A DNA stretch of 64,000 nt from Bradyrhizobium mercantei (GTDB lineage Bacteria > Pseudomonadota > Alphaproteobacteria > Rhizobiales > Xanthobacteraceae), in contig NZ_MKFI01000008.1 of assembly GCF_001982635.1 (NCBI RefSeq), positions 300,035 through 364,034 on the forward strand, read 5' to 3'. Shown piece by piece: positions 36,489 to 45,156 of this stretch. The notes beneath the pieces are model-generated. The model did not search any database and had not been told where the DNA came from. It worked only from the letters and a program-made list of their open reading frames with translations. Position 1 is the first letter of the stretch. Every line of letters begins with the position of its first letter. A program made the position numbers and the translations under genes.

Positions 36489-37184
36489 TCAGGAGACGAC
36501 AGGCAGCACGTCGATGTCGTAGCCATGCGTCAGCTTGCGGCCGAGCACCGGATCGCTCAGCTCCATCTCAAAGCGCGTTGCCGGCCGGATGCCGCCGATC
36601 GCGCCCGGCGTGCCGCAAAACATCAACGTACCGGCCGGCAGCGTGTCGGAGCCGGTGTGGCGGCGGATCAGATCACGCGGCGTCCTGAGCGAGGATACCG
36701 GGCTCTCCTGGTAGAGAACCCGCTTGCCATCGATCGTCGCCCACGAGCGAAGAACCAGTTCATCCCAATGATCTTCGACACTGGCGTATGACCAGAGCCG
36801 CGAGCCGACCGGCTTGCCGCAGAGCTGCTTCGAGAGAGCAATGCCCGACGCTTCCGCCTTGCGGTCGGTATGGTCGGATCCGATGCCGATCCAGAGCCCA
36901 TCAGCCATGGCGACGATGACCGGTTCGACCTCGCCCGAACTGTCCGGGCCAAGCACGGTGAGGCGGCCCTCCTGGGTCAATGTCTGTGCCGCGACACGGT
37001 AGTAGAGCGGTGTCGTCGAGGGACGTGGAACACCGAGCGCGGCGAGCTCCTCGATATGGTGCTCGATGGCAGCGGCATCCCTGCCCGCCCAGCCCGCGAT
37101 GACGAGAGAATTGATCTCGATCCCGACACGGTCGGCCTGTTGGTTTGCGAGGCGGTCAAATTGCAGCAACATGGGATTTCCCAT
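36489..37184 (-). CDS. DUF2848 family protein (fumarylacetoacetate-hydrolase-like)
   Basis: A 231-residue DUF2848 protein, recognised from GIGSDHTDRKAEASGIALSK and the FAH-like end (TLMFCGTPGAIGGIRPATRF, DPVLGRKLTHGYDIDVLP). The C-terminal half resembles the fumarylacetoacetate hydrolase fold, in which acidic residues hold a metal for C-C bond hydrolysis or decarboxylation. No activity is established for the family as far as I know. The start is either 37184 or the ATG at 37172; both overlap or abut the livF stop, so translation is probably coupled. It is followed by the amidase. Confidence 0.8.
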   Translation of the reverse strand: MGNPMLLQFDRLANQQADRVGIEINSLVIAGWAGRDAAAIEHHIEELAALGVPRPSTTPLYYRVAAQTLTQEGRLTVLGPDSSGEVEPVIVAMADGLWIGIGSDHTDRKAEASGIALSKQLCGKPVGSRLWSYASVEDHWDELVLRSWATIDGKRVLYQESPVSSLRTPRDLIRRHTGSDTLPAGTLMFCGTPGAIGGIRPATRFEMELSDPVLGRKLTHGYDIDVLPVVS

Positions 37185-37848
37185 CCTTCGTTGATGTGGC
37201 CAGGACTTCGCCGCGCTCGATCTGCAGGGTCCTGTCGGCGATCCGTTCGAGCAGCGCCGGCGACGATTCGGTGATCAGCATGGCGAGCTCCGGCCGGTGC
37301 TTGCGCAACTCGCCGAGCGTGCGCGCATAGTCGAGCGCGAGGGCCGGCGCCAGGCCCTGGAATGGCTCGTCGAGCAGCAGGACCTTGCGGGCCACCGTCA
37401 GCGCACGCCCGAGCGCAACCATTTTGCCTTGCCCTCCGGATACGCCGCCGGCAGGCCTGGCGCGCATCACATGCAATTCGGGCAACAGCTGATAGACCTC
37501 GTCGAGCCTGCGCGCGATCTCGGCACGGTCGAGCTTCAAGGCCAGCGCCGGAAGACGGATGTTCTCCTCGACGCTCAACTCCGGAATCAGCCGACGGTCC
37601 TCCGGCGCGTAGCCGATGCCGGCCCGGGCGCGCGTGTATGCAGGCCTGCTGCCGAGGTCGTCGGCATCGAGGCGGATCGAGCCTTCGTCATGCGCGACGA
37701 GGCCCATGATCGCACGAAGCGTCGTGGTCTTGCCGGCGCCGTTGCGGCCGATCAACACCGTCGTCTTTCGCGCGACGATCTCGCAACTCACCCCGCGCAG
37801 CACGCGGACGCCTTCGATCGAGACGCTGACCTTGTCGAGACTGAGCAT
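37156..37848 (-). CDS. livF: Branched-chain-type ABC importer ATPase, LivF-like
   Basis: A 230-residue LivF-type ATPase: Walker A GRNGAGKTTTLRAIMGL, signature VSGGQGKMVALGRAL, Walker B VLLLDEPFQGLAP. The region after Walker B reads LAMLITESSPALLERIADRT, lacking the LivF-typical 'VEQN' and the switch histidine, so it is more divergent than its LivG partner. The start MLSLDKVSV is set by overlap of its ATG with the livG stop at 37848; the longer in-frame ORF upstream reads out of livG in another frame. It belongs to the island HAAT importer. Confidence 0.92.
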   Translation of the reverse strand: MLSLDKVSVSIEGVRVLRGVSCEIVARKTTVLIGRNGAGKTTTLRAIMGLVAHDEGSIRLDADDLGSRPAYTRARAGIGYAPEDRRLIPELSVEENIRLPALALKLDRAEIARRLDEVYQLLPELHVMRARPAGGVSGGQGKMVALGRALTVARKVLLLDEPFQGLAPALALDYARTLGELRKHRPELAMLITESSPALLERIADRTLQIERGEVLATSTKDGKSHVAAI

Positions 37849-38594
37849 CAGGCCACTCCCACGACGCGCTGGCGAACCTGCGCGTTGCTGAACACCTCGT
37901 CGGGCCGCCCCTCGGCCATGATGTTGCCGGCGTTCCACACCAGGACGCGGCTCGCGTAACGGGCGACCACGTCCATGTCGTGCTCGACAAACAACGCCGT
38001 GATGCGCCGCTGGCGCAGCGCGCTCATCAGCGCCTCCATGAGCGGGAAGCGTTCGATGGCGCTCACGCCACTCGTCGGCTCGTCCAATAGCAGCAGCCGC
38101 GGCTTGAGCGCCAATGCAACCGCGATATCCAGCAGCTTGCGATGCCCTTCAGGCAGTGTGCTGCTGATCCGGTCGGCGTCCCCGGCGAGCCCGACCAGCT
38201 CGAGCAGGGCCATCGCCTCGTCGCGCCGCGCCGCTGTTTCAAGCGGCCGGACCGCGCTCCACAGACCATCGGTCGCGGCCAGCGCCAGCATCATGTTGTC
38301 GATCACGCGCTGAGCGGAGAACAGCTGCGGGATCTGGAACGCGCGTGCGACACCGCGGCGGGCGATCGCGCGCGGCGACAGGCGCGTGATGTCGTGGCCA
38401 TCGAGCAGCACGCTGCCTGATCTCGGACGAATATAGCCTGTGCAGATGTTGAGCAGTGTCGTCTTGCCCGATCCGTTCGGACCGATGATCGCGAGGAACT
38501 CGCCGTCATGGATCGCGATACAGACATCGTCAGCGGCCTTGACCCCGTTGAATGCGACGTGGAGACCCTTTGCTTCAAGGATGGGACGCGTCAT
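37848..38594 (-). CDS. livG: Branched-chain-type ABC importer ATPase, LivG-like
   Basis: A 248-residue LivG-type ATPase: Walker A GPNGSGKTTLLNICTGY, Q-loop region RAFQIPQLFSAQ, Walker B LLLLDEPTSGVSAIE, and switch His in LFVEHDMDVVARYASRVLVW. The signature LSGGQ is degenerate (TLPEGHRKLLDIAVALALKP), with PEGH in place of SGGQ, as often seen in LivG. It overlaps livM by four bases and livF by one, so the transporter genes are translationally coupled. Confidence 0.93.
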   Translation of the reverse strand: MTRPILEAKGLHVAFNGVKAADDVCIAIHDGEFLAIIGPNGSGKTTLLNICTGYIRPRSGSVLLDGHDITRLSPRAIARRGVARAFQIPQLFSAQRVIDNMMLALAATDGLWSAVRPLETAARRDEAMALLELVGLAGDADRISSTLPEGHRKLLDIAVALALKPRLLLLDEPTSGVSAIERFPLMEALMSALRQRRITALFVEHDMDVVARYASRVLVWNAGNIMAEGRPDEVFSNAQVRQRVVGVA

Positions 38595-39517
38595 AGGCTC
38601 GACGCCTCCTTGCGCGCGAACAACCCATAGACTCCCTGCGGCATGAACATGATGACGATGATCAGCGTCATGCCCACGATCAAATTCCAGGAATCCGTGA
38701 CGGTCACCGCTGCGCTGTGCAGCAGTTCCAGGAACAAGGCGCCGATGAACGCGCCCGGCACGCCACCGATGCCGCCGAGCACGGCGATCAGCACGAGGTG
38801 GCCGGATGCGGTCCAGAACGCGAAATCGGGGACGACGCGGCCGATCGCAAAACCGGCGATCGCGCCGCCGAGACCCGCGAGGGCTGCCGAGATGACATAC
38901 GCGATCAGCAGCACCGCCCAGACCGGAATGCCCAGATATTCGAGCCGGATCTCATTGGTGTGGACGGCCGAGAGCGCATGACCGAGCGGGCTGTTCAGGT
39001 AGCGCTGAACGGCGACACCGACGAACACCATCAGTCCCAGGCTGAGATAGAACAGGACGCTCTTGAAGGCCGGCTCGCCCAGCACGACGCCGAAAACCGT
39101 CGGCACCGGAACCGGCATGCCGTCTGTCCCACCGGTGATGCCGTAGAGCTTGGCGCACAGCGCGTAGAACACCATGGACACCGCAAGATTCAACATCGCG
39201 AAGAAGATAGCGCGGTAGCGGACGAGGAACGATCCGGCAACGGCGCCGACGAGCGCCCCGGCCAGCACCGAGAGGATCAGGAGCAGGCCGAGATCATTGA
39301 CGCCGGCGCGCGCCAGGAACGCGACCCCATAGGCACTCGCGGCAAAGAACATCGCATGACCGATCGAGATCAGACCGGCGCGGAGCAGCACGGCGACGCC
39401 GAGCGCCGCAAATCCCTTGGCGATCGCGAGCGTCAACACGAATTGCAGCCAGGGCGCGGCGACCGGCAGCACAGCCAGCATGAGCACCGCGGCAGCGGCA
39501 AGGATCGTCGGCATCAT
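38591..39517 (-). CDS. livM: Branched-chain-type ABC importer permease, LivM-like
   Basis: A 308-residue LivM-type permease with about nine to ten membrane helices. The family segments SIGHAMFFAASAYGVAFLAR, the mid-protein SPLGHALSAVHTNEIRLEYL and the end MFMPQGVYGLFARKE are clear. Together with LivH it forms the pore for the island importer. Its ATG overlaps the livH stop by four bases. Confidence 0.93.
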   Translation of the reverse strand: MMPTILAAAAVLMLAVLPVAAPWLQFVLTLAIAKGFAALGVAVLLRAGLISIGHAMFFAASAYGVAFLARAGVNDLGLLLILSVLAGALVGAVAGSFLVRYRAIFFAMLNLAVSMVFYALCAKLYGITGGTDGMPVPVPTVFGVVLGEPAFKSVLFYLSLGLMVFVGVAVQRYLNSPLGHALSAVHTNEIRLEYLGIPVWAVLLIAYVISAALAGLGGAIAGFAIGRVVPDFAFWTASGHLVLIAVLGGIGGVPGAFIGALFLELLHSAAVTVTDSWNLIVGMTLIIVIMFMPQGVYGLFARKEASSL

Positions 39518-40413
39518 ATCCTCCGCGCGGTCACCGACCCGAACAGGCCGTAGGGGCGGATCAGGAGCACGGCAAGCATGGCCGCATAGGGCGCAACGGC
39601 ATCCAGCGACGGCGCCAGATAAATCGCGAGCACCCGCGCCAGGCCGACGATCAGCGAGGCCACCGCAGCGCCCTCGATCTGTCCTAACCCCCCGATCGCC
39701 GCCACCGCAAAGGCGAGCACCATGGTGTCGGCCCCGAGCCCGGGGGCGATGCCGGACGTCGGCGTTGCCAACGCACCGCCCAATGCCGCGAGGAACACGC
39801 CGAGCGAGAACGCCAGAATGAAGATCCGGTTGGTATCGATGCCGATCGACTGCGCCATCTCGCGGTCGGTGACCACGGCCGTGATCAGACGGCCCAGCCT
39901 TGTATGATTGATCAGGAGCCGCAGGCCGATGACGACAACGACTGCCATGCCGATCAGAACGATCTGGTAATTGAGATAGACGACGCCGCCGATGCTCGAC
40001 GTGCCGAGCAATCGCATCGGCGCGTCTTCGTAGAACGACTGCACGCCGAAGATCACGCGTTGGAGGTCCTCCAGGATGAGGAACAGCCCGAACGTGACCA
40101 GGATCTGGACGGCCTCCGACTTGCCGTAGGTCCAGCGGACCAGACCGCGCTCAATCAGCGGACCGAATATGGCCGCGACCAGCACGGCGCTGAACAGCAG
40201 CGCTGCGAACGACAGATACGGGTTGAGCTGCCGGCTCGCAATGAACAGGCAGATCGATGCCGCGACATAGCCGCCGATCGAATAGAGGCTGCCATGGGCG
40301 ACGTTGAGGACGCGCAGCACGCTGAAGACCAGCGTCAGGCCCACCGCCGCGAAGAAGATCAACGCGGCGCTGGCCAGACTGTCCAGCAGCAAGGGGATGA
40401 TTGCATTCGACAT
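39514..40413 (-). CDS. livH: Branched-chain-type ABC importer permease, LivH-like
   Basis: A 299-residue LivH-type permease with about eight membrane helices. Characteristic stretches are FSVLRVLNVAHGSLYSIGGY, ERGLVRWTYGKSEAVQILVT, RLGRLITAVVTDREMAQSIG and AFAVAAIGGLGQIEGAAVAS, the last being the conserved EAA-like coupling region. It lies 44 bases downstream of the binding-protein gene and overlaps livM. Confidence 0.94.
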   Translation of the reverse strand: MSNAIIPLLLDSLASAALIFFAAVGLTLVFSVLRVLNVAHGSLYSIGGYVAASICLFIASRQLNPYLSFAALLFSAVLVAAIFGPLIERGLVRWTYGKSEAVQILVTFGLFLILEDLQRVIFGVQSFYEDAPMRLLGTSSIGGVVYLNYQIVLIGMAVVVVIGLRLLINHTRLGRLITAVVTDREMAQSIGIDTNRIFILAFSLGVFLAALGGALATPTSGIAPGLGADTMVLAFAVAAIGGLGQIEGAAVASLIVGLARVLAIYLAPSLDAVAPYAAMLAVLLIRPYGLFGSVTARRI

Positions 40414-40457
40414 CGGCCTACGCCTCGTGATTGGAATCAGGTGAAGGTCATCCCGGC

Positions 40458-41846
40458 CTATTTGTAGCTTCCCGGCTTGGGCAGGCTCCTGGCGAACTCG
40501 GGCTTGAGCGTCGAAATCCAGGCCAGCGGGTCCTGGCCGGCCTGCGGCATCAAGCTATCGCCCTTGTAGCGGACCATGTCGCCGATCACGGGGAACTGCT
40601 GCGCCGACGTCTTCACCGTGACGCCGACGATCTGGTCGACGAGGCCGTCATTGTCGGCGCGCGTCTGCATGGTGCCGGTCAGGGTCGCGACCTTGCTGCC
40701 CTTCATGGCCTCAGCGAGCTCGGCACGGGTCGGCCACTTGCCGTCGTTCTTCGACATCGCGGCCTTGTAGGCGGCTTTCAGGTAGATCAGCGCGTTGGCC
40801 ATCTTGATCGCCGGGAATACCGGATACTCGCCGAAGCGCGCCTTGTAGGCCTCGGCGAACTTCACCGTCTCGGGATTGGCCTTGGCGTCCGGCGACATCC
40901 ACCAGCCGTCGCCGAGAACGCCGACGATCACGCCGTCCGGCAACGGCACACGTTGCAGCACGGTCTCGCCCAGCGCCAGGGTCACCTGACTGGAGGTGAA
41001 GATCCCGCGCGGTGCGGCTTGACGAACGAAGTTCTCGAGGTCGGCGCCCCAGAGATTGGAGAAGACGACATCCGGGCGCGCGGTGGCGAGGCGCGAAATC
41101 TCGGTCTGGTAGTTCGGCGAGCCGAGCTTCGGATAGAGCTCGGCAACGATCTCGATGTCCGGCTTCAACGCCTTCAGCGCCGCGGTGAAGATCTTGGCCG
41201 CGTCGTGGCCGAACGCATAGTCCGGGTTGATGATCGCAACCGTCTTCACATCCGGTTTGCGGTCCAGAAGGTAGATCGCGTAGGCGATGAATTCCGGCAC
41301 GGTGTTGCCGTTGGGTCTGAACACATACTTGCTCTTGCCGTCGATCAGCAACTGATGGGTATCGCAGTTCCAGCCCACGGTCGGAACCTCGAGCTGCTCC
41401 GCGAGCGGTGCCAGCGCCAGGCAATTCGCGCTGGACAAGGCGGCGACCATCGCCTGGTTCTTCGTATCGCCCGCCAGCCGGCGATATTCCGCGATCACGC
41501 CTTGCGCGCCCTGCGCCTCGTCGACGTAGGTCGCGCTGACCGGAACGCCCTCGATTCCTCCCTTCGCATTGATCTCATCGATCATAAGGTCGGCGGCATT
41601 CTTGCCGGGCATGCCATAGGCTGCGGCGGGACCGGACGTGAAGGTGAAGATGCCCAGTCCCAGCGCGCTTGGCTTTTCCTGCGCGGCGACCGAGGTCGTC
41701 GCCACCACGCCGATCGCGACCGCCCCCACCAAACCGTCGACCACCAATCGAAATCTGCTCTGCGGCAGCCCGCGATCCAGACTGAAGAGCAGTTCAAGCG
41801 ACGATAGGCAACGCGCGACGACGGTGGAAATACCCTTGAACGTCAT
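40458..41846 (-). CDS. HAAT-type ABC substrate-binding protein of the island importer
   Basis: A type I periplasmic binding protein of up to 462 residues; core features are GLGIFTFTSGPAAAYGMPGK, AADLMIDEINAKGGI, VAIINPDYAFGHDAAKIFTA and IKMANALIYLKAAYKAAM. The hydrophobic signal segment lies unusually far in (about residues 36-52, VDGLVGAVAIGVVATTS ending VAAQ), after a basic leader. Either the leader is real or the true start is an internal TTG/GTG just before it; there is no internal ATG. It supplies the LivHMGF-like system. The ligand is probably the aromatic or heterocyclic substrate of the neighbouring monooxygenase. Confidence 0.88.
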   Translation of the reverse strand: MTFKGISTVVARCLSSLELLFSLDRGLPQSRFRLVVDGLVGAVAIGVVATTSVAAQEKPSALGLGIFTFTSGPAAAYGMPGKNAADLMIDEINAKGGIEGVPVSATYVDEAQGAQGVIAEYRRLAGDTKNQAMVAALSSANCLALAPLAEQLEVPTVGWNCDTHQLLIDGKSKYVFRPNGNTVPEFIAYAIYLLDRKPDVKTVAIINPDYAFGHDAAKIFTAALKALKPDIEIVAELYPKLGSPNYQTEISRLATARPDVVFSNLWGADLENFVRQAAPRGIFTSSQVTLALGETVLQRVPLPDGVIVGVLGDGWWMSPDAKANPETVKFAEAYKARFGEYPVFPAIKMANALIYLKAAYKAAMSKNDGKWPTRAELAEAMKGSKVATLTGTMQTRADNDGLVDQIVGVTVKTSAQQFPVIGDMVRYKGDSLMPQAGQDPLAWISTLKPEFARSLPKPGSYK

Positions 41847-41900
41847 GATCTCTCTTCCCCCTTGGCTGATCGAATGATGGTGTGCGGTGGCGATCCGGCA

Positions 41901-42281
41901 TCAAACCGGATCGAAGTAGTGCATCTCCAGAAGCAGGCAGCCGGTGTCGGACTTGAACGGCCCATGCGGCGCATGCGGCGGCCGGCAGGCATAGGTATTC
42001 GGCGGAAAGCTCTTGCCGCCCTCGCCGTTCGCATCGTTGCCGACGATCAGATCGCCGGAGACGAGATAGACCTCCTCCCAATACTCGTGCGAGAACGGCG
42101 CGGTCGTGTAGACGCCGGGCGCGAAACGGAGCAACCGGGTCCGCGTCCCGCTCCGCTTCTCCTCATCGAGGCCACCCGCGATGATCTTCTGCTGGATGCC
42201 GGCCGGATAGCCCGCCGGCACTTCCCAGCCGGTGGCCATGTCGAGCGTATGGAATTCGTCGTGCTTCTTGTTGACGGGCAT
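41901..42281 (-). CDS. Cupin-domain protein
   Basis: A 126-residue single-domain cupin. GGGAGA precedes the ATG at 42281 (MPVNKKHDEFHTLDMATGWE). The metal-binding motif appears as SHEYWEEVYLVSGDL (His and Glu) with the second motif around CRPPHAPHGPF, so most metal ligands are present. Small cupins of this type include dioxygenases, isomerases and ligand-binding partners of aromatic catabolic operons (for example ChrR- or quercetinase-like). Its exact role is unknown; position between monooxygenase and transporter genes suggests it acts on the hydroxylated product. Confidence 0.85.
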   Translation of the reverse strand: MPVNKKHDEFHTLDMATGWEVPAGYPAGIQQKIIAGGLDEEKRSGTRTRLLRFAPGVYTTAPFSHEYWEEVYLVSGDLIVGNDANGEGGKSFPPNTYACRPPHAPHGPFKSDTGCLLLEMHYFDPV

Positions 42282-42297
42282 GAGTTGTCTCCCTGGT

Positions 42298-43767
42298 TCA
42301 AGCGGCTTTGCTGGCGGTCGAGACGCCGTTGAGGTCGTAGGAATCGAGCATGGTCTGGACGAGCCGGTCGGCGCCGGCCCAGTCGTACGTGCGATAGGAG
42401 TGCCCCTTGGTGACGAAGGTCGCGCCGGCGTAGAACATCTCGTATTGCTGATGCCGGGATCCGAACTCGGAGCCGACGGCATCCCAGGCGAGCTTGTAGA
42501 ACTTCACGCGGTCGTGGGAATTGGCCTTCGGCGACTGCTGGGTCTTGCCGATCAAGGCGGCGATCTCAGGATTGTCGAAGTCTGCAACCGACGAGGGCAG
42601 CATGATCATGCCGCCGCCGGCGAGCTCGCGCAGCGTATTGATGATGTGCGCATAGAGCTGCTGCGTCAGCACCTGCGCGGAATAGAGCGTGTGCCGGTCC
42701 GGGATGAAATAGGGACCGACCTGCGTGCCCTTCGCCTCCATCGCGGCCACCAGCGCGTCGACCATGCCGGTCTCGGCCGCGAGCTGACCGAGCATCTCGC
42801 GCACCTGCGGAAACTGGGTGACCCCGTTCATCTCGGCGATCCGATGCGCGAGACCGGCCAGGAACCTGAGCTTCACGCTGAGACGCACCATCGCCTGGTA
42901 ATTCTGATAGACGTGGCACGGCGTGGCGTGAAACTGCTTCTGGCACATTTCGACGTTGCCCTCGATGAAGACGCGATCCCAGGGCACCTTCACGTCGTCG
43001 AAATAGAGAACCGAGTCGTTCTCGTCGAAACGGCTCGACATCGGATTGTCGAACACCGCGCCGGCGGCATCCTCGTAGGACTTGCGCGACAGCATCTTGA
43101 GGCCCTTCGTCTTCATCGGGATCGCGAAGGACATCGCGTAACGCTCTTCGCCCGGACGCATCGGCTGGATGGTCGTGACGAAGACCTCGTCGGCGACCAC
43201 GCCTCCGGTGGCGAGCATCTTGGCGCCGCGGATCGTGATCCCTTCCGCGTCGCGATCGACGACGCCGGCGGTGAGGAACGGATCCGCCTGTTCGGCAGCC
43301 CCCTTCGAACGATCGGCCTGCGGATTGATGATGACGTAGGTGAGATAGAGGTCCTTGTCGCGGGCGTAGCGGTAGTAGCTCGCGAGGGCGCCGGCGCGGG
43401 CCGGATCATGATCCTTGAAGACGTCGAGCCCCATGTAGAGTCCGGAAATGCAGGATGCCACGTGATCCGGGGCGCGGCCCATGAAGCCTGCATGCAGCGC
43501 GGCCCATGCCTCGAGCGCCTTTCGCCGCGTCACGAGCTCGGCATAGCTGGCCGGCAACTGCCAGATGCGGTTGGCGCGGCCTGCGCCCGTATCGAACGTC
43601 ATCAGCTCCGCATTCTCCGGCGCGCTCGCAAAGTCGAACAAGCCCGCCATCGAGCCGGCAAGATTGCGGAAGGCATGGTGCGTCGTGACATCGCCTACCG
43701 AGGCGCCGTTGATGTAGATGGCCCGGCCGTCCTTCAGGCCCGACAAATATTCCTTTGCGCTACGCAT
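42298..43767 (-). CDS. HpaB-family FADH2-dependent monooxygenase
   Basis: A 489-residue member of the 4-hydroxyphenylacetate 3-hydroxylase (large component) family, which uses FADH2 from a separate reductase to hydroxylate aromatic rings. Visible signatures are YLSGLKDGRAIYINGASVGD, YRYARDKDLYLTYVIINPQA, IRGAKMLATGGVVADEVFV and VLYFDDVKVPWDRVFIEGN. Relatives act on hydroxyphenylacetate, chlorophenols, nitrophenol and pyrrole-2-carboxylate, so the true substrate cannot be named. It sits 21 bases after the flavin reductase gene. Confidence 0.92.
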   Translation of the reverse strand: MRSAKEYLSGLKDGRAIYINGASVGDVTTHHAFRNLAGSMAGLFDFASAPENAELMTFDTGAGRANRIWQLPASYAELVTRRKALEAWAALHAGFMGRAPDHVASCISGLYMGLDVFKDHDPARAGALASYYRYARDKDLYLTYVIINPQADRSKGAAEQADPFLTAGVVDRDAEGITIRGAKMLATGGVVADEVFVTTIQPMRPGEERYAMSFAIPMKTKGLKMLSRKSYEDAAGAVFDNPMSSRFDENDSVLYFDDVKVPWDRVFIEGNVEMCQKQFHATPCHVYQNYQAMVRLSVKLRFLAGLAHRIAEMNGVTQFPQVREMLGQLAAETGMVDALVAAMEAKGTQVGPYFIPDRHTLYSAQVLTQQLYAHIINTLRELAGGGMIMLPSSVADFDNPEIAALIGKTQQSPKANSHDRVKFYKLAWDAVGSEFGSRHQQYEMFYAGATFVTKGHSYRTYDWAGADRLVQTMLDSYDLNGVSTASKAA

Positions 43768-43787
43768 CGCGGTTCTCCGGTTCGAAG

Positions 43788-44306
43788 CTAGTAGTGAATG
43801 GGAAGCGGCCAGGTCGGCTCGCGCTCGGTTTCATCGACGAGATCGCGGTATCGGCCGCGAAAGAAGATCAGGGGAGCGGCGGCCTCGGGGCGGCTCGCGT
43901 GACGGACGACGCGGACGACGAAGATCACGTGGTCGCCGCCGTCGTGATTGGCGTAGGGCGCGCATTCGAAATGCGCCATCGCGCCCGAGATCAACGGCGC
44001 CTCGGCATGGCCGACCGATGTCCTTACCCGGTCCCATTTGTCGGACAGGGCGCGCGCGAACTGGTTGGAGATGCTTTCCTGGTCACGCGCCAGGATATTC
44101 ACGGCAAAGCCCTTGGCTTCGAGCATCGCAGGCAGGCTGCGTGCCTTGCGATCGACACTGAAGAGAACGAGCGGCGGATCGAGTGAGACCGAGTTGAACG
44201 AACTCATGGTCATGCCGATCAGCTCTTCGCCCTTGCCGCGCGCGGTGACCACCGCAACGCCGGTGGCGAATTCTCCGAGCGCACGCCTGAATGCACGATC
44301 CTCCAT
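43788..44306 (-). CDS. Flavin reductase of two-component monooxygenase (HpaC-like)
   Basis: A 172-residue flavin reductase-like FMN-binding protein: start MEDRAFRRALGEFATGVAVV, then GMTMSSFNSVSLDPPLVLFS and FAVNILARDQESISNQFA, then FFRGRYRDL, all typical of the HpaC/HsaB-type family. It supplies reduced flavin to the HpaB-type partner encoded downstream. AGGCGGG precedes ATG 44306; the longer ORF begins with a TTG inside the operator region and is not used. It is the first gene of the island operon, divergent from the MarR regulator. Confidence 0.93.
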   Translation of the reverse strand: MEDRAFRRALGEFATGVAVVTARGKGEELIGMTMSSFNSVSLDPPLVLFSVDRKARSLPAMLEAKGFAVNILARDQESISNQFARALSDKWDRVRTSVGHAEAPLISGAMAHFECAPYANHDGGDHVIFVVRVVRHASRPEAAAPLIFFRGRYRDLVDETEREPTWPLPIHY

Positions 44307-44348
44307 GGACACCCGCCTCGTCGCCTGGCCCTGATTTATAATTCTCAG

Positions 44349-44369
44349 ATAGCTTTCTGACAAAGCTAT
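44349..44369. promoter_or_regulatory. Probable MarR operator (8-5-8 inverted repeat)
   Basis: ATAGCTTT-CTGAC-AAAGCTAT is a perfect 8-bp inverted repeat with a 5-bp spacer, the size favoured by MarR dimers. It lies in the 155-bp gap between the divergent flavin-reductase (start 44306) and MarR (start 44462) genes, the right place to control both. Confidence 0.65.
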
Positions 44370-44461
44370 TTGGAAATGTCAAGCCCACTTGCTGGGCGGG
44401 CGCATGCGTGCTTTTTAAGCAAACGCGCCAGAGACCATGATTTCGCGGGGAGAATGACCGA

Positions 44462-45067
44462 GTGACCGATGCGCTCTTGACGGCGTCGAAACCCGAGCTG
44501 CTCGATAAGGAAGGAGATCGCACGCTTCGCGGTCTGCTCTACGACTATTTCGCATTCGGACGCAGCCTGGAAGCCTGCCGCGAAATCTTCGCTAGCTTTG
44601 TCGACCTGTCGCCGACCCAGTATCTGATCCTGATCGCGATCAAGAATTCGACGGCGGAAGAACCGATGGGGGTCAATCAGATCGCCGAGCGGCTGTATCT
44701 CAGCGGCGCCTTCGTCACCAATGAGATCAACAAGCTGGTTTCCGATGGCCTGCTCGGCAAGAGCCCCCATCCCGAAGACGGAAGACGGGTGCAATTGACC
44801 CTCACCGAGCACGGCGTGGGCCTCTTGATCCGCCTGGCCGCCTTGCAACGACCGGTCAACGACGCGTTGTTTGGAATGCTGACGCGCGAGGAGTTCAAGG
44901 CGCTGTCCCAGCTTTTATCTCGGCTTGCCTCGAACGCCGACAGCGCCCTGAAACTCGCCGAACATGTCAAGGCGACGCTCAAGTTTCAGGAGGATCAGCA
45001 GGCTTCCACACCGAACTTGCCGGAATCCCGCAAGAAACGGCGCGTGACGCGTCGCCAAAGTCGGTAA
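44462..45067 (+). CDS. MarR-family transcriptional regulator
   Basis: A 201-residue MarR-type winged-helix regulator starting at GTG 44462 with GGGGAGA about nine bases upstream. The DNA-binding core spans about residues 45-130: PTQYLILIAIKNS, MGVNQIAERLYLSGAFVTNE (recognition helix), INKLVSDGLLGKSPHPEDGR and the wing RRVQLTLTEHG. The C-terminus is a basic tail (SRKKRRVTRRQSR). MarR proteins usually repress divergent catabolic genes until a phenolic or similar ligand binds; here the target is the island operon, and the ligand is probably its substrate. Confidence 0.92.
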   Translation: MTDALLTASKPELLDKEGDRTLRGLLYDYFAFGRSLEACREIFASFVDLSPTQYLILIAIKNSTAEEPMGVNQIAERLYLSGAFVTNEINKLVSDGLLGKSPHPEDGRRVQLTLTEHGVGLLIRLAALQRPVNDALFGMLTREEFKALSQLLSRLASNADSALKLAEHVKATLKFQEDQQASTPNLPESRKKRRVTRRQSR

Positions 45068-45156
45068 CGCCGGAACGCAGAGCCTGCGCGCTCAGACCAA
45101 CCGCGCCGGTTTCGCACCAGAAACGACCGCACTGAACTGCAATGCGTGCGATCGTC

